The notes beneath the pieces were generated by a model, which searched no databases, was not told the DNA's origin, and saw only the letters and a program-made list of their open reading frames with translations. Both the position numbers and the translations under genes were made by a program. From contig NZ_CP065546.1 of assembly GCF_015999545.1 (NCBI RefSeq), positions 4,496,001-4,560,000 of the forward strand: a stretch of DNA of 64,000 nt, written 5' to 3'. This stretch comes from Lysinibacillus sp. JNUCC-52 (GTDB lineage: Bacteria > Bacillota > Bacilli > Bacillales_A > Planococcaceae). This document shows positions 1 through 8,708 of the stretch, in pieces; the stretch's first letter is position 1, and every line of letters begins with the position of its first letter.

Positions 1-269
1 AGAATTTTTCCAATCAATTTATAACTATAGCTATGGGAGATTACTTTACATTTATTATGGATGTTAATTGTGGGAGTATTTACGTTTATGGCTCAGAGAC
101 ATCATTTAATAAAAAAATAAAAGTGGCTGAAACTTTCACAAAACTAATTCAAACATTAGGAACAGCGTATTTTCATAGTTCTCAAAACACCCAAACTGAG
201 TTTTTAGATATTGTAATAAAGAAATTTGACGAAGAATGCATAAACTTTTGGAAAGAAATCATTAATTAA
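1..269 (+). CDS. SUKH-family (SMI1/KNR4-like) immunity protein, C-terminal part
   Basis: The reading frame is open to the left window edge (first full codon at base 3), so this is the 3' end of a gene that begins outside. The visible segment contains GMGDYFTF-type residues (AMGDYFTFIMD), then GSIYVYG and LGTAYF, the pattern I associate with the C-terminal strands of SUKH/SMI1-KNR4 proteins, which in bacteria commonly neutralise polymorphic toxins. It is the first of a same-strand row of immunity-like genes. The family call rests on a short segment, and the toxin partner is not visible. Confidence 0.6.
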   Translation, partial: NFSNQFITIAMGDYFTFIMDVNCGSIYVYGSETSFNKKIKVAETFTKLIQTLGTAYFHSSQNTQTEFLDIVIKKFDEECINFWKEIIN

Positions 270-287
270 ACACTATGTTAAGCAGTT

Positions 288-841
288 GTGGCAGTAACTA
301 AAAGTAGAGATTTTTTTCATATTCCACTACTAGAAGATGAGGATGGTTGTACATATACAACATCTATTGGAGCAAAAGATAGAAGGATAGACTATTCCGA
401 GGAATTCGAGAATTTTCTTCTATTACATATCCCTTTTGCAAATAATGATTTTTGGATTGATATTCAAACAGGTGAAACCGAATATATAGATTATGAAGAA
501 AGTTACGATCCTGATGATGATGTAATTTTTGTAAATGATGAAGAAATGAAAACATTATGCAAGTACCTTCCTATTGCGAAATCAAAAGAGAATTTTGCCC
601 CAATTGAGCAACGAATTATAGAAAACTTAAAAAAAAATTATGTGTATCTTGAAGATCCAGGTGAAAATAAAGCAAAAGTGATCCTAGCATTAAAAAAGAA
701 ACAGGACTTTCATTTGAGGAAATACGAAACCGATTAGATAGTCGTGAGTTTCTAATAGCTGAGGGCTATGGGGAAAATACTAAAGTTATAGCTGATTATT
801 TTATTTCTTTGGGCGCAATTGTAAAAATAGAACAAAAATAA
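288..841 (+). pseudogene. Frameshifted gene with L7/L12-like C-terminal domain
   Basis: The frame from a GTG at 288 runs 149 codons and stops at 737. The last residues of that frame (KKKQDFHLRK) look wrong, whereas shifting frame at the A-run near 691-697 gives ETGLSFEEIRNRLDSREF and continues to a TAA at 839-841. That tail resembles the C-terminal domain of ribosomal L7/L12 (KxxLAL+KETGL..EE+..L..), a module also found in small stand-alone bacterial proteins. One missing A (six instead of seven) explains the shift. The GTG start has no visible ribosome binding site, so the 5' end may also be damaged. Function is unknown; position suggests an immunity-type protein. A sequencing error or programmed slippage cannot be excluded. 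Confidence 0.5.
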
Positions 842-883
842 AAGATATTAGCACATTCAACTTTAAACGATTGGGGTAACATT

Positions 884-1510
884 ATGAAATACTTTATGTT
901 AGTCAATGATAGAGTTACTTCTCCCATTTATTTAGATGGGGTTTTGCACGAAAGCTTTACTGAAGATAAATATGCAGAAGGAATGAACTATGAATGGAAT
1001 CGACCATTTATTGAACAAGTGGAGTTTCCAAAAGATCTTTGGTTAATAACGAGAAGCAAAGTTCAATTTGATTATTATGAAAATTTCTTCGGTCATATAA
1101 TTTCTGGGGAGTTTTTATCTTCAATGGAACAAGTGAATGCATTACAGGATTATGTTATAGCTAATTTGGAAGTGGTGAGTACTAAAGGTAAACCAAAAGT
1201 AAATGGTTTATTTTTCTTTATAAAATGTATTAGACGACAATCATTAGTAGATTATGAAAGCTCTAAGTTTCTTACAAGAAAAGTGCCAAGCAATGCAAAA
1301 TTAAAAGTTGATGGAAGTTTTGTTGATAAGTATATAAATTTGGTGTTAAAAGACACTGATTGTGATGTATTTCAATTAAATGATTTAAAACTGGGAAGAT
1401 ACTTGTTTTGTTCGCAAAGATTTAAATCATTGTGTGAAGAGGATGCTATTAAAGGTATTCAATTTATAGATTTAGAGTCAGTGCCTAACTATCTACAATC
1501 TATAGTGTAA
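884..1510 (+). CDS. Imm11/Imm43-like immunity protein, copy A
   Basis: A 208-residue soluble protein, ATG start preceded by GGGG. It is clearly paralogous to the gene at 3297 (shared TSP.+LDGV+HE, Y.EGM.Y.WNR, FPK+LWLIT, FDYYE, GHI) and more distantly to the one at 4120. The C-terminal pattern, LVDYE.S.F followed by VFQL.DL and FCS..FK..C....IKGI.F, resembles the Imm11 (DUF1629) family, in which a C-terminal sub-domain ends with a G+.F motif. Such proteins are usually antidotes to secreted polymorphic toxins. No toxin gene adjoins it. The family assignment is by motif memory, not by search. Confidence 0.55.
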   Translation: MKYFMLVNDRVTSPIYLDGVLHESFTEDKYAEGMNYEWNRPFIEQVEFPKDLWLITRSKVQFDYYENFFGHIISGEFLSSMEQVNALQDYVIANLEVVSTKGKPKVNGLFFFIKCIRRQSLVDYESSKFLTRKVPSNAKLKVDGSFVDKYINLVLKDTDCDVFQLNDLKLGRYLFCSQRFKSLCEEDAIKGIQFIDLESVPNYLQSIV

Positions 1511-1561
1511 GTAAGGAAAACATTCTATTAACGACATCATTTGTAAGGGGGGGAATACCCA

Positions 1562-2191
1562 TTGAAAAATAAAAATGAAATATTAATAGAACAAAAAGAA
1601 AGTATTATATATCAGTTAGACAGGAACTTAGATTTTGGTAATGGATGGATTGGTGGAAATGCGCCAGCTTATTTTGATGATAAAATTGACCTGCTTAGTA
1701 ACAGTGGAACGGATTATCAATTCTATCTGTGCTTTGTAAATCCTCTAGATAAAAATAACATGATATCTATCTTTATACCAAGTGAATATGAAAATCGTGT
1801 TTCAAACAATATTTATCCAAACTGTTCATTGAATATGTTTGAGCATCCGATTTCGAAAGAAAGTTTGGATTCAACTTATACTGAAGTTGGATTAGTTAAA
1901 CACTATATTTCAGAAGGAATTAAGGTTAGTGAAGAACAAGCATTTGAAACACCTTTTTTTATTAAATTTGGAGGTAAACCCTTTCATATCCAAGAGGAGA
2001 AGTACTATTACACAGAGTTAAGAAAAGATGGATATAGTTTTTTCTGTCAAATTGACGAGGATGGCTATCCAGGTGGATTATTCCATCCAGGCACAAGCTT
2101 ACCGTTTGGCTTTGGGGCTGTATATTTGTATGCAAACATAATGGAGGATTCTATTAAAAATCCCATAGTAGGATACTGGCAATATTCTTAG
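1562..2191 (+). CDS. YwqG-like (DUF1963-type) protein, probable immunity gene
   Basis: A 209-residue protein with a TTG start, chosen because a very strong AAGGGGGGG lies 8 bases upstream and no better start is in frame. The C-terminal half reads IKFGGKPFHIQEE, then FFCQIDEDGYP and GFGAVYLYAN, the order of elements I know from YwqG/DUF1963 proteins (GGxP, fLlqid, G.lyf+). DUF1963 proteins are often encoded beside polymorphic toxins. The gene is followed after 15 bases by a colicin-type immunity gene, so the two are probably co-transcribed. No signal peptide or membrane segment is seen. Confidence 0.45.
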   Translation: MKNKNEILIEQKESIIYQLDRNLDFGNGWIGGNAPAYFDDKIDLLSNSGTDYQFYLCFVNPLDKNNMISIFIPSEYENRVSNNIYPNCSLNMFEHPISKESLDSTYTEVGLVKHYISEGIKVSEEQAFETPFFIKFGGKPFHIQEEKYYYTELRKDGYSFFCQIDEDGYPGGLFHPGTSLPFGFGAVYLYANIMEDSIKNPIVGYWQYS

Positions 2192-2206
2192 GGAAAGGTG
2201 TTAATA

Positions 2207-2422
2207 ATGGCTGAGAGAAGTTTAAATAGAAAAGAGCTCATAGAATTGGTAACTAAGATAATGAATGCTGAAGGTAAGACCGAAGAGGAAAATGATCAGT
2301 TATTAGTAAGACTTCTTGAAAACGTACTTGATCCAGAAGCAGCTAATTACATTTTCTACGATAATTTACTCCCAGAAGAAGTAGTTGATAAAGTTTTGAG
2401 TTATAAGCCCATTCAATTATAA
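2207..2422 (+). CDS. Colicin/pyocin-type bacteriocin immunity protein
   Basis: A 71-residue acidic protein starting at the ATG 8 bases after GGGAAAGG (an upstream GTG at 2198 sits inside the binding site). It matches the small four-helix immunity proteins of nuclease colicins (Im7/Im9 type): LNRKELIELVTKI near the start, then EEENDQLL, then DPEAANYIFYDN, and LLPEEVVDKVL. In the E. coli proteins, the acidic helix II and the YY pair of helix III contact the DNase; here the second tyrosine of the YY pair falls at IFYD. This implies protection against an HNH/colicin-type nuclease toxin that is not in the window. Confidence 0.7.
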   Translation: MAERSLNRKELIELVTKIMNAEGKTEEENDQLLVRLLENVLDPEAANYIFYDNLLPEEVVDKVLSYKPIQL

Positions 2423-2539
2423 GGCTATTCATTGAAATGTCAGGATTTTTTTTAGAAGATAATCCTAAAATGTGATTCGTGCAATTTAAAAGGAAGTGAC
2501 TTTACTAAATATTCTTATCAAATCGTAGAAAGAGGAGTT

Positions 2540-3127
2540 ATGGTGGAAAAAATTTTAGATACCGCAAGTTACGGAATTTGTTTATTTTCCTTAGACGTAT
2601 TAGGGGATTTTTTGAAAAAAGAAAAAGTGAGGTCGAAAAAACTTTTAAAAAATTTTCAGGATAATCATAAACGTTATTTAACTTCCCTAGCAGAAGGGAT
2701 TTGGATTCCTGTCTTACCAATAGATTCTATTGAATATGTAATCAAAGTTGAAAATTTTAATCAGTCGTTTGACGATGAATGGGATGAAAAACTAGTCCAT
2801 CATAACTTCAATATTGAAATTAAAGATTCTTTATGGATTGTTGATATTGGTTCGTTTTATACATTCGATAATAATAAATATTTAGATCAAGATAAAGTAT
2901 CATATCAAACGTTAGATGGAGAGACATTGTATTCTGGATTTAAATATAAAGTTTCTTCTGGGAAATATTTAGTATCCATAAAGGGCTATGCACGTAAGAA
3001 AAGATTAGAATATCCTCATCCGAATTTTGGGTATTTATTTACACTTGTTAAAGTAAATGACTTTGATGGGTTTAATGATCCACGTGAAGATGAAATATAT
3101 AACTTTAATGTGGCGAATATGGATTAA
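2540..3127 (+). CDS. Hypothetical protein in immunity island
   Basis: A 195-residue soluble protein with a clean AGAGGAG binding site ahead of the ATG. I do not recognise the family. It has a basic N-terminal helix region (FLKKEKVRSKKLLKNF), then a beta-rich middle (LWIVDIGSFYTF, YSGFKYKVSSGKYLVSIKGYARKK). There is no signal peptide or membrane span. The size, strand, AT-rich composition and neighbours (colicin-type immunity before, Imm11-like after) make an immunity role likely, but that is by association only. Confidence 0.5.
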   Translation: MVEKILDTASYGICLFSLDVLGDFLKKEKVRSKKLLKNFQDNHKRYLTSLAEGIWIPVLPIDSIEYVIKVENFNQSFDDEWDEKLVHHNFNIEIKDSLWIVDIGSFYTFDNNKYLDQDKVSYQTLDGETLYSGFKYKVSSGKYLVSIKGYARKKRLEYPHPNFGYLFTLVKVNDFDGFNDPREDEIYNFNVANMD

Positions 3128-3296
3128 TTCTTGCAAAAAAACTCTTTTAGCATTTTAAAAGCATAGCAGCAAGAATCTTAATAATTGGAGTTTTTTGCGA
3201 CACATTTCTGTAGAATATTTATTCATGTTTTCAATGTTATGGGCAGGTTAAATTGGCAAAATATTATTTAATACGTTAGAGATAGGGGTAAATATT

Positions 3297-3980
3297 TTGA
3301 ATAATTTTATGATTTTAAATGACAAACTTACGTCACCTACTTTCTTAGATGGGGTAATACATGAACATTTTGATGAAACAAAGTATTACGAAGGAATGGG
3401 TTATAATTGGAATCGTCATTTTTTTAACAAAGATGAATTTCCTAAAGAGTTGTGGCTAATAACAACAAGTAAAATTGAATTTGACTATTATGAAGGTTTT
3501 TTAGGTCATATTGTTGAAGAACAGTTCTTAAATCTAATGGTTGAGTCGAAATCGCAACAAGAGTACGTCTTAGCAAAACTAAATATAGTTAACACCAAGG
3601 GAAATGCAAAAATAAAGAAAAACAAAAACTATTATTTTATTAAATATTACGATGGTATTTCATTAGTGGATTATGAGAAATCGGATTTTATTTCTAGAGA
3701 AGTACCTAAACATAAAATTTTTAAATCGGAAGGTTCCTTTGTTGAAAAATATCAGAAAATAGTTTTCAAAAATACTGATTTTGATGTCTTTCGTTTAAAA
3801 GATCTAAGATTAAGTTCATACATATTTTGTTCAGAAAAATTTAAGCAACAATGCATTGCACAAAAATTAAAAGGTTTGAAATTTATTGAATTAAATGACG
3901 TGGCAAAACATATTAACGCTCATTTGGCAACAAATATAGAAAAAAGAGAACGGGTGATAATTGGAACTCCTCTGAGTTAG
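3297..3980 (+). CDS. Imm11/Imm43-like immunity protein, copy B
   Basis: A 227-residue paralogue of the 884 gene, with a TTG start 8 bases after GGGG. The two align along their whole length (FM+LND++TSP, LDGV+HE, EGM.Y.WNRH, FPKELWLIT, LVDYEKS.F, FCSE+FK), so this is a tandem family expansion. Copy B carries about 20 extra C-terminal residues (AHLATNIEKRE and onward) absent from copy A. That extension overlaps in another frame a segment that could be toxin debris, so it may be read-through into remnant DNA. Same presumed role as copy A. Confidence 0.55.
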   Translation: MNNFMILNDKLTSPTFLDGVIHEHFDETKYYEGMGYNWNRHFFNKDEFPKELWLITTSKIEFDYYEGFLGHIVEEQFLNLMVESKSQQEYVLAKLNIVNTKGNAKIKKNKNYYFIKYYDGISLVDYEKSDFISREVPKHKIFKSEGSFVEKYQKIVFKNTDFDVFRLKDLRLSSYIFCSEKFKQQCIAQKLKGLKFIELNDVAKHINAHLATNIEKRERVIIGTPLS

Positions 3981-4016
3981 AAATGTTCAGAGAGAAAGGA
4001 AAGAAGGAGGAATTTG

Positions 4017-4133
4017 ATGCACCTTGTTATACGTGGTGTTCTAGAAAAAGTACAAGGTGGGAATACGTTACAATCTAAACTGACAGGACAAGACTACATT
4101 GTTAAGGGGGGGTTACAAGATGAGTTATTTTAG
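4017..4133 (+). CDS. 38-residue ORF, possible toxin-tail remnant
   Basis: A short ORF (MHLVIRGVLEKVQGG...) with an excellent GAAGGAGG six bases before its ATG. Its stop at 4131-4133 lies inside the next gene, which starts at 4120, so the two would be translationally coupled. I recognise no family. Because the same stretch is also open in a second frame that continues from within the 3' end of the preceding immunity gene, it may be the surviving end of a deleted toxin gene instead of a functional protein. The ribosome binding site is the main argument that it is translated. Confidence 0.35.
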   Translation: MHLVIRGVLEKVQGGNTLQSKLTGQDYIVKGGLQDELF

Positions 4134-4701
4134 ATTATTGACATCGTATGAACGAGATGTATATTTCTTTTTTTCTGATGAAAATCCATACAATCGATTT
4201 GATTTGGAAAAAGGTATGTCTTATGCTCAGAATGAAAAATTACGTTACGTGGTCGATAGGTTTGATTCTTATTTAGATAAGTATGATATTTTACCAACAG
4301 TGGGTGGCAAGTTAGTAAGCGCAAAGCTAAAAAAGCTAATAGAAAGCTTAGGTTCAGATTGTGAGTTTATTCCTGCAATTATCAAATCTACAGAAACGGG
4401 AGAAATAAACGATTCCTTTTTTGTTATGAATGTATTAAATGTAATTCCTTGTTTAGACTATAAAAAGTCAGATTACGAACCATTAGTTAAATCTATACCT
4501 AATGGGCCAATTAGTTTAAATTATATTGCTCTTATTCCAGAATCCCTAAATAGCTATCATGTCGTAAGAATGAAAGAATCAAAAGAAGAGATAGTAGTAG
4601 ATAGAGTTTTCGTGGATGCGTGCAAAAAAGAAAAAATTAAAGGTGTCTTGTTAGTTAAAGAAGGAAATGTACGTAGTCCAGAATTTGTTGAACTTAGATA
4701 A
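4120..4701 (+). CDS. Imm11 (DUF1629)-like immunity protein, copy C
   Basis: A 193-residue protein starting at an ATG 7-8 bases after AAGGGGGGG (a TTG at 4099 lies upstream of that site and is less likely). It is the most Imm11-like of the three: IPCLDYKKSDY in the middle, YHVVRMKES followed by IVVDRVFVDACKKEKIKGV, matching the family's D-x-x-x-S, hIFR and vse.lk.al...gltGv pattern. It is a distant paralogue of the genes at 884 and 3297. Probable cytoplasmic antidote of a polymorphic toxin. No cognate toxin gene is present. Confidence 0.6.
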   Translation: MSYFRLLTSYERDVYFFFSDENPYNRFDLEKGMSYAQNEKLRYVVDRFDSYLDKYDILPTVGGKLVSAKLKKLIESLGSDCEFIPAIIKSTETGEINDSFFVMNVLNVIPCLDYKKSDYEPLVKSIPNGPISLNYIALIPESLNSYHVVRMKESKEEIVVDRVFVDACKKEKIKGVLLVKEGNVRSPEFVELR

Positions 4702-4832
4702 CAATGAGGCTGATGTGTATAAATCTTCATATGGAACACATTACTTCAGTAAATTGTAGTAAATTTGATTTTTTTTCATACTTAAAAGAGTAGCATCAAA
4801 CTTTCATAATCAAAATCAAAGGAGGAACCATT

Positions 4833-5159
4833 GTGAAAAAACTTGATTCGGAATTCAAATATTTATCGGATATGTACGAAGATTCTTATTATCCATCGTT
4901 TTTAGTAGATAAAATTAAATCAAACATTATTAAAGTAGTTCTTTTTATGGAAGAAGGCAATCATTCGGTTGCGGAGGTTCAGGAAAAGTTAGATGAAATG
5001 ACTGTAGCAATCAATGAACTACAGGATGAGTTTTATCAAAATGATAGTGAAATTGAAACTGTTGCACGAGATTCTATCGCAATAACCGTAGAAGAAATTT
5101 TACAATATTTTGAGGTTGATATAGATATTGAAGAAGCTTTAAGAGAAAGAGATTGGTGA
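4833..5159 (+). CDS. DUF5713-family protein
   Basis: A 108-residue acidic helical protein with a GTG start 8 bases behind AAAGGAGG. YLSDMYEDSYYPSFLVDKIK near the N-terminus, INELQDEF in the middle, SEIETVARDSI and a terminal RERDW fit the pattern I know for DUF5713. That family has no established biochemical role; members turn up beside immunity genes and toxins. It closes the immunity island: downstream are hairpins and about 480 bases without a gene. Confidence 0.6.
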   Translation: MKKLDSEFKYLSDMYEDSYYPSFLVDKIKSNIIKVVLFMEEGNHSVAEVQEKLDEMTVAINELQDEFYQNDSEIETVARDSIAITVEEILQYFEVDIDIEEALRERDW

Positions 5160-5293
5160 AAAACCAAATTACATGAGATATGACATATAATCATCTTCTT
5201 TATCTATGTTTTTTACCTGGGTAGAAGGCCAAATATATTTTAGCCTTCCTCTGACAATTAAATCAATTTCTCCTAAAGAAATAAAAAAGTAAA

Positions 5294-5334
5294 GAGTACT
5301 TGCTTGCCTAATAAGCAACAAGTGCTTTTTAATG
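5294..5334 (+). terminator. Terminator-like hairpin after the immunity island
   Basis: AGTACTTG pairs with CAAGTGCT (one U-G pair), inner CTTGC pairs with GCAAC-type bases, and the stem is followed by a short T run. It probably ends transcription from the immunity island. Confidence 0.55.
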
Positions 5335-5410
5335 TTTAAGGTAGATGCCCGACAATACTCTTGTTTTTAAATTAATCCACTTTATGCATTTTAATGTTTT
5401 TGAAACTGAA

Positions 5411-5464
5411 GAGGGGCTCCTACTAAACAGATTGCATAATATCTTCGTTTAGTAGGGGCCCCTC
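5411..5464. repeat. 18-bp inverted repeat, loop 18
   Basis: GAGGGGCTCCTACTAAAC and GTTTAGTAGGGGCCCCTC are complementary with one U-G pair. There is no T run on the plus side, so it is not an ordinary plus-strand terminator. Role unknown; could be a transcript stabiliser or regulatory site ahead of the surface-protein gene. Confidence 0.6.
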
Positions 5465-5640
5465 TAACTAATGCTAAAGAATTTGTTGAAAAGCGAACCT
5501 AGTGAATGAAATATCAATATATTACTATTTAGTAATGTTTAATAAGGAGAATTTACACCTTTTAGAAATATTCAATAAAACGAAAGAAATTATTGAAATA
5601 TGACCGATATAAACAATAGATGTATGAAGGAGGTATAAAA

Positions 5641-8517
5641 TTGAATAAAAAATTATTTATCACAGTAGCAGCTATTCCTGCAGTTCTTATTGTCCCAACA
5701 ATTGCGGGAGCGGCGGAATCAGAAGTGACAGTGACAGGTCAAAATATGGTGAATGAAGTTTTAAAAGCTTCAATAGAAAACTTACCAGCCAATACAATTG
5801 TTAAAGGTTACCAATGGTATTATGTTGAAAAGACTTCGGGCGAAAATGGAACGACTAATGTTACAAATATACCGATTTCTGGTGCAACTACTTCATCATT
5901 CACAGTACCAGTAGATGCTGCAGGGAAAACAATTTTTGTAGAAGCGATCACAACGACAGATAATAGATATAAAAGTGCAACACGAACTATAAATACACTA
6001 CAACTTGCGATTACAAAACCAGAATTTTTAATTGCTTCAAAATATATCGTACCTGGCGAAGAAGTAAAAGTGACAGTCGATGTTACTGATAGTGCAGGAG
6101 CAAAATTACAAAGTAGTCAAATTACATATAGCTACCAATGGTTTTATAAAGTTGGTGATTCTTTCACAATTATTGATGGAGCAACTAGCGGTACATATAC
6201 AGTTCCAAAAAATGCATTAGAAGAAAATATAAAAGATATTATGGTTAGGGTAAAAGCAAAAGTTGGTCCTGCAATTGTAGAATCAGATTTTTCTGATGAG
6301 ATTACTGTATCCAATGAACCAACTAACACAATGATTAATGAGATTAAAACGTTGCTTAAAAATGACCATCAATATAATATCTCAAGTCTAGCTTCATTTA
6401 AAGCGGATGTTACAGCGTTAGAGGCGAAGTACCAGGCCTTAACAGCACCTGCAAAGGCCAATGTGACAAATTATGATGTTTTAAAGCGAGCTATAGCTGA
6501 TATAGAGACATTGAGTAAGTTAAATGAGAAAGTAGATAAAGTGAGTGAGGTTGAAGAAAAGAACCTATCACAATATTTAAAAGAAATTGAAGAGGCTTAT
6601 GATAAGTTGGATTTATTACAACGCAGCTTAGATATCAATGATGCTTTATATAATAGTATTAAAACTATATTGAAAAATCCAACTGATATCGATGAATTTA
6701 AGGAAGTTAGACGATTAAATCAGGAAATTGTGGCATTATTAGCATATGAAAATTCCCTTGTGAAATATGTACCAACTAACATTAAAGCATTACAAACAGC
6801 AGTGGAAGCAATAGAAAAAGATATAGCCAAATTATCTCAAAATTATCGTTCAGCTGTTCAAAATCAAACCATTTTAAGTGATGCGAAGCAGGATATTAAA
6901 AAGGTTGAGCAATTTATTAAACTATTTGATAAGCTGTCACCCAATAATACACCTAGCAAGCAAGTGACGACAGCAAAATCAATACGTACAGCTTATGAAA
7001 AGCTAACATATAAACAATTACAGTTAGTACCAGCCAATTATGTCACGACATTACTTGAAGCGGAAAACGCAGAAGACAGTCAAATTGATAGATTAAATGC
7101 AGAAATCGACACCTACGTTGGTGATGCAGAAGACATGTACCCAATCGATCCGTCCGTACATTCTTGGCAAAGTCATGTTACGAATGTAAACCGAATTATT
7201 AATGAATATAAAGGGCTAACGAAAACTTCTGCTGCAAAAATTATTGGTTATGACCGCATTGTTACGTTGCAGAAGGATTTAAAAACAGCTGAAAAAGTAA
7301 TAAAAGAAATGGATGCTTATAAAAAGCTTTCCGAAGTTTCTGGTGTTGCCGAAAACAAGCTTAATTCAAGCTATACTAGTACGTTGAAAGCTTATAATAA
7401 GTTAACTAGCTTGCAACAATCACTCGTTTATAGTGCAGATGATTTTTTATTAAATTCGCCTAATGTTACGGTTGATGGAAATGGTAAGGTGCCTGCTGAT
7501 AAGGATGCTGCAGAAGCTTTAAAAGCAAACGTTGCAAAGCTTGCTGACGTTACAAGCTTTACATTTGCCCAATTTGAATCGGCTGTCAATGCAGCGACAG
7601 TGACATATAAGAGTCTATCTTCGCCAGCACGAAAGTATGTCACAAACTATTATTTATTAACTGCTGCTAGCAAAGATCTTTCTGGAGTTAAGTCATTCCA
7701 TAAAAAAGTTCAAACAGCACGAGAAGAAACAGATGTTACAAAACAAGCAAAAAAAATTCAAACCGTACAAACTGCTTACGCTAAACTCCCTGCCAATCAG
7801 CAGCATTTAGCGAAACAGCAATACGAAGATTTACTTAACAATCGCTTAGTGGATGGTAATGCACCAGACATAGTTGCTTTGAATAATACAATTGCGACTA
7901 TTATCTCAAATGATATGTATTCCGTTACAAAAGAGAAAATAATGGAGCTTTCCGCACAATATAATAAGTTAAGCGCTAATGATAAAAAACGTATTACGAA
8001 TGCTTCGATTTTAACTGCGGCAGTTTCTGACGTGAAAAAGGTTGAGACCTTCCTAAAGCAGTATGAAAAATCATTTATTAGTAATCCAACAACAGTGATT
8101 AAAGCTTTTGCAAAGCTATCTTCCAAACAAATGAGTTTAGTTAGCTCAGAAATCCGACAAGCTATTATTGAGAAGGAACAAGGACAGCAGCAATCGAATG
8201 AAATTGCTTTGAAATTAATTGAATCCATTAATTCGTTGCTTATTCAAGGCGAATATATTGATGATTTAGAAACGAAAGTAAAAGAAATTCGTGCAACATA
8301 TGACGCTCTAGGTACTTCTGAAAAAAGTATTGTGAAAAATTATTCAAAACTGACACAAGCAGAGAGTGACTTGAAAAAAGTTGCAGATGTTCATGCGCTC
8401 TATGTACCTGCTACAGAAGGCAACGAAGCGGCTCGTAAAGCATGGCAAAATGCCTATGCCAAGCTTTCAAAGAAATTAGAAATCCTTTATAATAAAATGT
8501 ATACAACTGATAAATAA
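5641..8517 (+). CDS. Secreted surface protein with two Ig-like domains and helical repeats
   Basis: A 958-residue exported protein. The start is the TTG at 5641, seven bases after GGAGG; the ATG at 5620 lies upstream of that site. The start gives a signal peptide (MNKKLFITVAAIPAVLIVP, cleavage near AGAA/E). Residues about 25-220 hold two beta-rich modules with YQWYYV and YQWFYK, typical of bacterial Ig-like/S-layer-associated folds. The rest, about residues 235-950, is made of repeated 70-100 residue helical units of the form '...Y..L....K..V.NY..L..A..D++KV..F' (for example VTNYDVLKRA, VTNYYLLTAA, ITNASILTAA, VKNYSKLTQA). There is no SLH domain, LPXTG motif or C-terminal anchor. Likely a secreted or non-covalently wall-associated protein; ligand unknown. 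Confidence 0.75.
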   Translation: MNKKLFITVAAIPAVLIVPTIAGAAESEVTVTGQNMVNEVLKASIENLPANTIVKGYQWYYVEKTSGENGTTNVTNIPISGATTSSFTVPVDAAGKTIFVEAITTTDNRYKSATRTINTLQLAITKPEFLIASKYIVPGEEVKVTVDVTDSAGAKLQSSQITYSYQWFYKVGDSFTIIDGATSGTYTVPKNALEENIKDIMVRVKAKVGPAIVESDFSDEITVSNEPTNTMINEIKTLLKNDHQYNISSLASFKADVTALEAKYQALTAPAKANVTNYDVLKRAIADIETLSKLNEKVDKVSEVEEKNLSQYLKEIEEAYDKLDLLQRSLDINDALYNSIKTILKNPTDIDEFKEVRRLNQEIVALLAYENSLVKYVPTNIKALQTAVEAIEKDIAKLSQNYRSAVQNQTILSDAKQDIKKVEQFIKLFDKLSPNNTPSKQVTTAKSIRTAYEKLTYKQLQLVPANYVTTLLEAENAEDSQIDRLNAEIDTYVGDAEDMYPIDPSVHSWQSHVTNVNRIINEYKGLTKTSAAKIIGYDRIVTLQKDLKTAEKVIKEMDAYKKLSEVSGVAENKLNSSYTSTLKAYNKLTSLQQSLVYSADDFLLNSPNVTVDGNGKVPADKDAAEALKANVAKLADVTSFTFAQFESAVNAATVTYKSLSSPARKYVTNYYLLTAASKDLSGVKSFHKKVQTAREETDVTKQAKKIQTVQTAYAKLPANQQHLAKQQYEDLLNNRLVDGNAPDIVALNNTIATIISNDMYSVTKEKIMELSAQYNKLSANDKKRITNASILTAAVSDVKKVETFLKQYEKSFISNPTTVIKAFAKLSSKQMSLVSSEIRQAIIEKEQGQQQSNEIALKLIESINSLLIQGEYIDDLETKVKEIRATYDALGTSEKSIVKNYSKLTQAESDLKKVADVHALYVPATEGNEAARKAWQNAYAKLSKKLEILYNKMYTTDK

Positions 8518-8526
8518 TAACAATGT

Positions 8527-8558
8527 CCCCGAATAATTTTCTATTATTCGGGGTTTTC
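8527..8558 (+). terminator. Rho-independent terminator of the surface protein gene
   Basis: CCCCGAATAA pairs with TTATTCGGGG across a short loop, followed by TTTTCG, 10 bases after the stop codon. Confidence 0.8.
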
Positions 8559-8708
8559 GTATAGTTGAAAATCTGCTGAATAAATGAAAAATATCGCTTT
8601 CATTTGTCCAGACAATCTAATTTTCGCTATACTATTTACAGTTAATTGATTAAAAAAGTGAGAATTCCTTAAAAAACAGTGCAGTTTGATAATAGAAGGT
8701 AGGAAGTT

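Larger units (their letters stand above)
5160..5640 (+). other. Gene-free interval with hairpins before the surface protein gene
   Basis: No convincing gene. It holds a short hairpin (AGAAGGC pairing GCCTTCT-like at 5223-5251), a terminator-like hairpin followed by TTTTTAA at 5294-5334, an 18-bp inverted repeat at 5411-5464, and the ribosome binding site GGAGG at 5629-5633 of the next gene. Confidence 0.6.

Noticed and set aside
5411-5464. CRISPR or attachment-site repeat
   Set aside because: Only one inverted pair, no direct repeats or spacers and no integrase gene nearby.
7797-8228. 143-residue minus-strand frame inside the surface protein gene
   Set aside because: Shadow of a repetitive coding region; no ribosome binding site.
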